44,579 nt of DNA from Pseudolachnospira sp964507035. GTDB lineage: Bacteria > Bacillota > Clostridia > Lachnospirales > Lachnospiraceae. The stretch spans positions 1 to 44,579 of the forward strand of contig CAZDOQ010000006.1 in assembly GCA_964507035.1 (NCBI GenBank), in the 5' to 3' direction. The notes beneath the pieces were generated by a model that was not told where the DNA came from, did not search any database, and saw nothing but the letters and a program-made list of their open reading frames with translations. Shown piece by piece: positions 40,491 to 44,579 of the stretch; the stretch's first letter is position 1; each line of letters begins with the position of its first letter. The translations under genes and the position numbers were made by a program.

Positions 40491-41825
40491 TTATACCCAG
40501 CCTTGCTCCCGCATAGCCTTGGCCACCCGGCGGAAGCCGGCAATGTTGGCGCCCATGACAAAGTTTCCGGCATGACCGTATTTCTCTGCCGCCAGAGCCA
40601 CCTGCTCATAAATGTTTTCCATGATCTTATGCAGATCCGCGTCCACCCGCTCAAAACTCCTTCTTATCCGGGCACTGTTCTGGGCCATCTCCAGAGCGGA
40701 CACCGCCACGCCGCCAGCGTTGGCCGCCTTGCTGGGCATAAATAGCAGGCCCTTTTCCTGCAGGTAGATGGTGGCATCCCGGGTGATGGGCATGTTGGAC
40801 CCTTCCGCAATGGCATAGCAGCCGTTGGCCGCCAACACCTTGGCATCCTCCAGATTCATTTCGTTCTGGATGGCGCAGGGCAGCGCCACATCACAGGGGA
40901 CCTCCCACACCTTCTTACCCTCAAAGTAGGTGGAACCGGGTACCTCGTCCGCGTACTCCCGGATTCTTCCCCGGCGCACCTCCTTGATCTCCTTGACCAC
41001 ATCCACCTGAATGCCGTTGGGATCGTAGATATAGCCGTTGGAATCGCTGACGGTCAGGACCTTAGCGCCCATCTGCTCCGCTTTCTCCGCCGCGTAGATG
41101 GCCACGTTGCCGGAGCCGGACACCACCACGTTCTTTCCTTCTACGGTCTTGCCGGCGACCTTCAACATCTCCTCGCAGATGTAGAGCAGGCCGTAGCCGG
41201 TGGCCTCGGTCCGCACCAGGGAGCCTCCAGAGGCCAGTCCCTTGCCGGACAGGGCGCCGTGCATCTGGTTGGTCAGCCGCTTATACTGTCCCAACATGTA
41301 CCCGATCTCCCGGCTGCCCACGCCGATATCTCCCGCCGGCACGTCTTCGTCCGGCCCAATGTATTTGTGCAACTCCGTCACGAAGCTCTGGCAAAACGCC
41401 ATGATCTCCCGCTCCGACTTGCCCTTGGGATCGAAGTTGGAGCCGCCTTTGCCGCCGCCGATGGCCTGGCCGGTCAGGGCGTTCTTAAAGGTCTGCTCAA
41501 AGGCCAGAAAGCGCATGGTGTTCCCGTTGACCGTGGGATGGAAACGCAGGCCGCCCTTGTACGGCCCCAGCGCGCTGTTGAACTGGATCCGGTATCCCCG
41601 ATTCACCCGGACCTGTCCCTGGTCGTCCACCCACGGGACCCGGAAGGAGATGGAGCGTTCCGGCTCCAGCAGCCGTTCCAACAGCGCCACGCTGCGGTAT
41701 TCTTCTTCATGGGCTTCAATGACCGGTTGAATGGATTCCAGGAACTCAAAAGCTGCCTGATGGTACTCCGTTTCCCCGGGATTGATCTTCTTCAGCAGTT
41801 CTCTTACTTCTTCCGTGTACGTCAT
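40491..41825 (-). CDS. gdhA: Glutamate dehydrogenase
   Basis: Catalyses 2-oxoglutarate + ammonia + NAD(P)H to glutamate and the reverse. The 444 residues match the hexameric bacterial GDH (S50-I) length. Seen are the substrate motif KGGLRFHPTVN, the active-site lysine region GGGKGGSNFDPKGKSE, PAGDIGVGSREIGYM, the nucleotide fold VVVSGSGNVAIYAAE and the C-terminal MPSKAANAGGVAVSALEM. The ATG at 41825 is preferred; an extended frame to 41858 is basic and unsupported. It has its own near-consensus promoter at 41970-41998. It could assimilate ammonia released by enamidase, but this link is positional only. Confidence 0.97.
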   Translation of the reverse strand: MTYTEEVRELLKKINPGETEYHQAAFEFLESIQPVIEAHEEEYRSVALLERLLEPERSISFRVPWVDDQGQVRVNRGYRIQFNSALGPYKGGLRFHPTVNGNTMRFLAFEQTFKNALTGQAIGGGKGGSNFDPKGKSEREIMAFCQSFVTELHKYIGPDEDVPAGDIGVGSREIGYMLGQYKRLTNQMHGALSGKGLASGGSLVRTEATGYGLLYICEEMLKVAGKTVEGKNVVVSGSGNVAIYAAEKAEQMGAKVLTVSDSNGYIYDPNGIQVDVVKEIKEVRRGRIREYADEVPGSTYFEGKKVWEVPCDVALPCAIQNEMNLEDAKVLAANGCYAIAEGSNMPITRDATIYLQEKGLLFMPSKAANAGGVAVSALEMAQNSARIRRSFERVDADLHKIMENIYEQVALAAEKYGHAGNFVMGANIAGFRRVAKAMREQGWV

Positions 41826-41969
41826 GTGGGTCCTCCTCGCTTTTCTGCATACTTTCATACTCTCATGCTTTTATGCGGCAATGAGTTATTGCTGCATTTT
41901 GTCAGTGTGTCCAAATGTTAAAAAAAGAAAGGCTTCTGACGGCCCTTTTGAACCCCTGCACCGTTTATA

Positions 41970-41998
41970 AGTATACATGAAGAAAATTAATCTGTCAA
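41970..41998 (-). promoter_or_regulatory. Near-consensus gdhA promoter
   Basis: On the minus strand, TTGACA (41998-41993) and TATACT (41975-41970) are exactly 17 bp apart. The start near 41963 gives a 5' leader of about 138 nt, unusually long for this window, with no riboswitch I can recognise. Confidence 0.82.
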
Positions 41999-42069
41999 CA
42001 AGAAAAGCTAATTAAATTAAGTTTAACCATTTTTTATATTTTGAAACAAAGTTTTTAAAAGAAAGCATC

Positions 42070-42156
42070 AAAAAAGCCGCCGTCCCCCATCTGTTTTTTG
42101 CCTTTTTCTCTTATTTTTATAAGGCAAAACCCCAGTTTTTCTTCAAAAACGACGGC
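42070..42156 (-). terminator. Nested-stem terminator after the oleate-hydratase-like gene
   Basis: On the minus strand an outer stem GCCGTC/GACGGC encloses an inner stem TTTTGCCTT/AAGGCAAAA, and the outer arm runs into GGC followed by six T. It lies about 83 nt past the gene's stop. The rest of the 41826-42238 gap is AT-rich and holds the gdhA promoter but no gene. Confidence 0.6.
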
Positions 42157-42238
42157 AAACTGAACAGGAGTCCAGACTGCATTCTCTGTATTCTTCTCAT
42201 TTCGTAAACATTGATCGTATACATTGGGCCCCGTTTTT

Positions 42239-43882
42239 TCAGCGGTACACCGCCTGCACCGCTTTGGCCAGGATCTTGGCGTCTTTTCGGAAAGGTGTCA
42301 CCGGCGGAATTTCCTTTTCCACCTGCAGCAGCCCATAGACTGCCATCCGGGCTGAACGCGCCTGCTGTTCCCGGCTTCCGGGCACTTCCTCCGGCACCTC
42401 GGCAAACCATCCGGCCAGTGCCAGATTGCCGTCGGCCATGGGCAGCACTGGAGCCCGGTCCCCCACAGAGTGGGGCTGAAAGGGGGCAAAGAAATATGGC
42501 GCCCGCACCACCAGAGCAGCCAGCGGTCCCGCCTGGCGCGAGAGTTCCGGCATTCCCAGGTGAGAGGCCACCTCCTGCCAGATTTCCCAGCCAGTACAGG
42601 CAGTCATAGGCTTCTTCACATGGCTGCCGGTCCGCTCCGGATAGAGTCCGGCGCCCAGGATCAGTTCTTCTTCCTCCCCCTGGCCGCGGCGATAGGGCTG
42701 CGGCGGCAAAAACAGGCGAATTCCCCAGGGGGAAGCGCCCAGGACCAGTTCCCCCTCGGTCTGCTCTGCCTGCTCTGTCTCTCCGGCCAGCTCCGCCAGC
42801 TTATCCAGACACAGATCCCGGCGAAAGACCAGGGAAAAGGCCACCGCCTCCAGGCCGCTTCCTGTCCCAAACACTTCCGGAGTTCCCAGAAGGCCCGGCC
42901 GCTTGGCCGCCGCCATAGTCCAGAAACTCTTTGCCGCCGGTCCCTCCAGCAGGGACGGCTCCCCCGGAGCCTGAAGCAGCGTCCCGCAGCTGTTCCAGGC
43001 CTCCCAGTCTCCGTCTGTGAGAATACAGAAATCTTCGCTTCCCAGGGACAGGCGGCTTTTCTCCGGTCCCCGCCGCAGCGCCAGCGCCGATATCCGCAGG
43101 CTGTTCTCCTCAAACGCCAAGTCCTCCACCTGGACGCCGGTCTCAAATATGACTCCCCGCCGGATCAAAAGTTCCCGGAGTTCCCGCAGAAAGCCCTCCC
43201 GGGGATCAGTGGGATAAGGAACCGCCCAACTCATATCCTGCAGCTTGCCAAAATACAGGACCTTCCTCAAAAGCAGACGTCGAAACTCCATGACGCCGCA
43301 GTCTTCCCGGAATCCGTAAAGGCGGCTCCAGAGAAGCCAGAAACCGGTCCGGAAGAACCGGTCCCCCGGAAACCACTGGCCAATGGTCTGGCCTTCCAGT
43401 TCCCCCTCGTTCATCATCAGGAGTTTGCCCAAAAGCATCCGTTCCTCTTTGCCAAGGCCCAGGCCGTCCAACTCCAGCCGCCGTCCGTTCCGGCCCAGGA
43501 CCCGGGCCTTCACTCGGCTTTTTTTCTCCGGCAGCCGGGTCAGTTCCCAGAGGTTCTCATGGGTGCGGACATCCAGAAAATACTGGCCTGTGCCGGAGCA
43601 GCCTGCCTCTGACCCCTGTTCCCCGCCGTTTCCCATAAAGATATGGATCTGACTGGCAGGGAACCGGGCGTCCTTCACCAGATAAAAGGCGGCGGCTAGG
43701 CCCGTCAAGCCGTCTCCCAAGATATAGGCCTGCCGGTCCCCGTAGCGGCGCTTCCGCAGCTGCGCCTCCGTCTCTTTCTGGCGCTGCCGCCGCGCCTGGG
43801 ATTCACAGGTTTTTTTCACGATGGCTGCGGCCGCCACCGCGCTCCCGGCAGCCAGCACTTTCTTCCACTGACGTTTCTTCAT
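42239..43882 (-). CDS. Oleate hydratase (myosin-cross-reactive antigen) family protein, divergent
   Basis: A 547-residue FAD-fold protein related to oleate hydratases. Matching segments include AYILGDGLTGLAAAFYLVKD (GxGxxG at 56-61), FRTGFWLLWSRLYGF, GVMEFRRLLLRKV, LGAGLYPERTGSHVKKPMTACTGWEIWQEV and FAPFQPHSVGDRAPVLPMADGNLALAGWFAEVPEE. Odd points: a hydrophobic N-terminal anchor (residues 8-22) followed by a basic Arg/Lys-rich stretch; the ribose-binding acid after the fold appears replaced (HIFMGN); and the Gly-rich catalytic-glutamate segment of true hydratases is missing. Activity is therefore doubtful. The ATG at 43882 is favoured; the frame to 44089 lacks homology. Confidence 0.8.
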   Translation of the reverse strand: MKKRQWKKVLAAGSAVAAAAIVKKTCESQARRQRQKETEAQLRKRRYGDRQAYILGDGLTGLAAAFYLVKDARFPASQIHIFMGNGGEQGSEAGCSGTGQYFLDVRTHENLWELTRLPEKKSRVKARVLGRNGRRLELDGLGLGKEERMLLGKLLMMNEGELEGQTIGQWFPGDRFFRTGFWLLWSRLYGFREDCGVMEFRRLLLRKVLYFGKLQDMSWAVPYPTDPREGFLRELRELLIRRGVIFETGVQVEDLAFEENSLRISALALRRGPEKSRLSLGSEDFCILTDGDWEAWNSCGTLLQAPGEPSLLEGPAAKSFWTMAAAKRPGLLGTPEVFGTGSGLEAVAFSLVFRRDLCLDKLAELAGETEQAEQTEGELVLGASPWGIRLFLPPQPYRRGQGEEEELILGAGLYPERTGSHVKKPMTACTGWEIWQEVASHLGMPELSRQAGPLAALVVRAPYFFAPFQPHSVGDRAPVLPMADGNLALAGWFAEVPEEVPGSREQQARSARMAVYGLLQVEKEIPPVTPFRKDAKILAKAVQAVYR

Positions 43883-44044
43883 GTTCCCAGTTCCTCCTGC
43901 CTTGCTTCCGAATGCCTTTAGCGTACCACAGGAGCCGCTCTCTGTCAAACTGGCTGCCGCCTGCCAATACCGGGCCCGATACCAGGTTTCCCTTCCGTCC
44001 ATCCGCATTTTTTCCAATTTGGAATAAATCCACCGGAAATCGAA

Positions 44045-44073
44045 TTGCTTTCCGACAGAATTATTTTTATAAT
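44045..44073 (+). promoter_or_regulatory. Promoter of the SLC13-type transporter gene
   Basis: TTGCTT and TATAAT with a 17-bp spacer; the -10 is perfect. The start near 44080 leaves a leader of about 114 nt that includes the 44121-44146 palindrome. Confidence 0.72.
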
Positions 44074-44120
44074 ATGTTACGAAATACACCCGATACTTTC
44101 GCGAAAGGAAAGATGTTCTT

Positions 44121-44146
44121 CCCTTTTCCCTCCGGAGGGAAAGGGG
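44121..44146 (+). promoter_or_regulatory. 26-nt palindrome in the transporter leader
   Basis: CCCTTTTCCCTCC is followed directly by its near-complement GGAGGGAAAGGGG (13 pairs, one G-T). With no loop it is more likely an operator or a cruciform-type element than a terminator. Confidence 0.55.
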
Positions 44147-44193
44147 CCGCTGCTGTCAATGGCAAATTTCAAAAAAGGAAAGGTACGCAAACT

Positions 44194-44579
44194 ATGAATA
44201 CCAAAAAATGGATTTTCACCATCCTGGGGATCTTCCTCATGTTCGGGTGCCAGTTCCTGCCGCCGGTGTTCGGCCTCTCCCAGTTGGGAATGCAGGTGGC
44301 CGGCATCTTTCTCGGCACCATCATTCTCTGGCTGTTCGTATCCGTCACCTGGCCCAGCATTCTCTGCATTGTAGCTTTGATCATGTCGGAACTTTACACC
44401 TATTCAAGCGGCCTCTCTGCTTCCATGGGCGGCTGGATTGTCTCCTTTGTGCTGTTCAGTTCCATGGTCACCTATGTGCTGGGGCAGACCGGTTTTCTGA
44501 AGCGGTGCGCCGTCTGGTTTGTGACCCGGAAGTTCACCCAGAAAAACCCCTGGCTGTTTTTGGCGCTGCTGTTCCTGGC
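44194..44579 (+). CDS. SLC13/DASS-type anion transporter, N-terminal part (runs off window)
   Basis: The first 128 codons of a membrane transporter gene; the rest lies beyond the window. The ATG at 44194 has AAAGGAAAGG upstream. The N-terminus holds four hydrophobic segments and reads like SLC13 (divalent anion:Na symporter) permeases: MNTKKWIFTILGIFLMF, then QVAGIFLGTIILWLFVSVTWPSILCIVAL and FSSMVTYVLGQTGF. Substrates of the family are dicarboxylates, sulfate or citrate; none can be chosen here. Proximity to the nicotinate region is about 5 kb, with gdhA and another gene between. Confidence 0.75.
   Translation, partial: MNTKKWIFTILGIFLMFGCQFLPPVFGLSQLGMQVAGIFLGTIILWLFVSVTWPSILCIVALIMSELYTYSSGLSASMGGWIVSFVLFSSMVTYVLGQTGFLKRCAVWFVTRKFTQKNPWLFLALLFL

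Larger units (their letters stand above)
43883..44193. other. Divergent intergenic region with promoter and palindromes
   Basis: This 311-nt gap separates the oleate-hydratase-like gene (-) from the transporter gene (+). It holds the plus-strand promoter at 44045-44073, the 26-nt palindrome at 44121-44146 and a 13-nt palindrome TTCCAATTTGGAA at 44012-44024. I find no convincing minus-strand promoter and no gene. Confidence 0.6.

Noticed and set aside
42117..42410. Small minus-strand open frame past the oleate-hydratase-like gene
   Set aside because: It overlaps the 3' end of that gene in another frame and has no ribosome binding site.

Overview
The window is chromosomal DNA from a GC-rich anaerobic Firmicute of the Clostridia type. 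The evidence is AGGAGG-type ribosome binding sites, a GGGtGRT/Fe-S scaffold gene pair, hexameric glutamate dehydrogenase, ferredoxin- and B12-dependent fermentation enzymes, and no oxygen-using enzymes. I cannot name the genus. I see no rRNA, tRNA, CRISPR array, IS element or phage gene.

Left part (1-8782): a minus-strand glycolytic operon (pgk, tpiA, a small zinc-ribbon membrane protein, gpmI) runs on into an Fe-S scaffold protein and a GGGtGRT protein that is cut by the window edge. It diverges from a ROK regulator gene with a consensus promoter. An M29 aminopeptidase and a PHP histidinol-phosphatase follow, also divergent. Middle-left (8876-15482): a tightly overlapping minus-strand housekeeping operon encodes a phosphopantetheinyl transferase, an ArsP_2-type membrane protein, an RluF-like pseudouridine synthase, LigA, a FAD dehydrogenase and a nitrilase-family amidase.

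Centre (15672-39252): the notable region. An about 20.3-kb minus-strand operon (39252 down to 18906, closed by a hairpin terminator at 18841-18888) holds a complete set of genes for anaerobic nicotinate fermentation as known from Eubacterium barkeri. In pathway order these are nicotinate dehydrogenase (ndhF, ndhS and a fused ndhL/M), 6-hydroxynicotinate reductase (hnr), enamidase (ena), 2-(hydroxymethyl)glutarate dehydrogenase (hgd), its dehydratase (hmd), B12-dependent 2-methyleneglutarate mutase (mgm) with a MutL-type reactivase, methylitaconate isomerase (mii), dimethylmalate dehydratase (dmdAB) and dimethylmalate lyase (dml). The products are pyruvate, propionate and ammonia. Five or six extra genes are interspersed: an ApbE-like UPF0280 protein overlapping hnr, a PTS_EIIC_2-type membrane protein, an AA_synth protein, a methyltransferase and an HpcH/HpaI aldolase. 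Next to it (18580-15672) lies a feeder operon: an NCS1 permease, a nicotinamidase-like cysteine hydrolase, and a MerR DNA-binding domain fused to a second such hydrolase. Its promoter has a 19-bp spacer containing a dyad, as MerR-family targets do. A divergent LysR gene with a T-N11-A box lies upstream of hnr.

Right part (39459-44579): the LysR regulator, glutamate dehydrogenase with a near-consensus promoter, a degenerate oleate-hydratase-like protein, and the start of an SLC13-type anion transporter. The inferred logic is: import nicotinamide or nicotinate, deamidate it, ferment the ring to pyruvate and propionate, and possibly assimilate ammonia through GDH.
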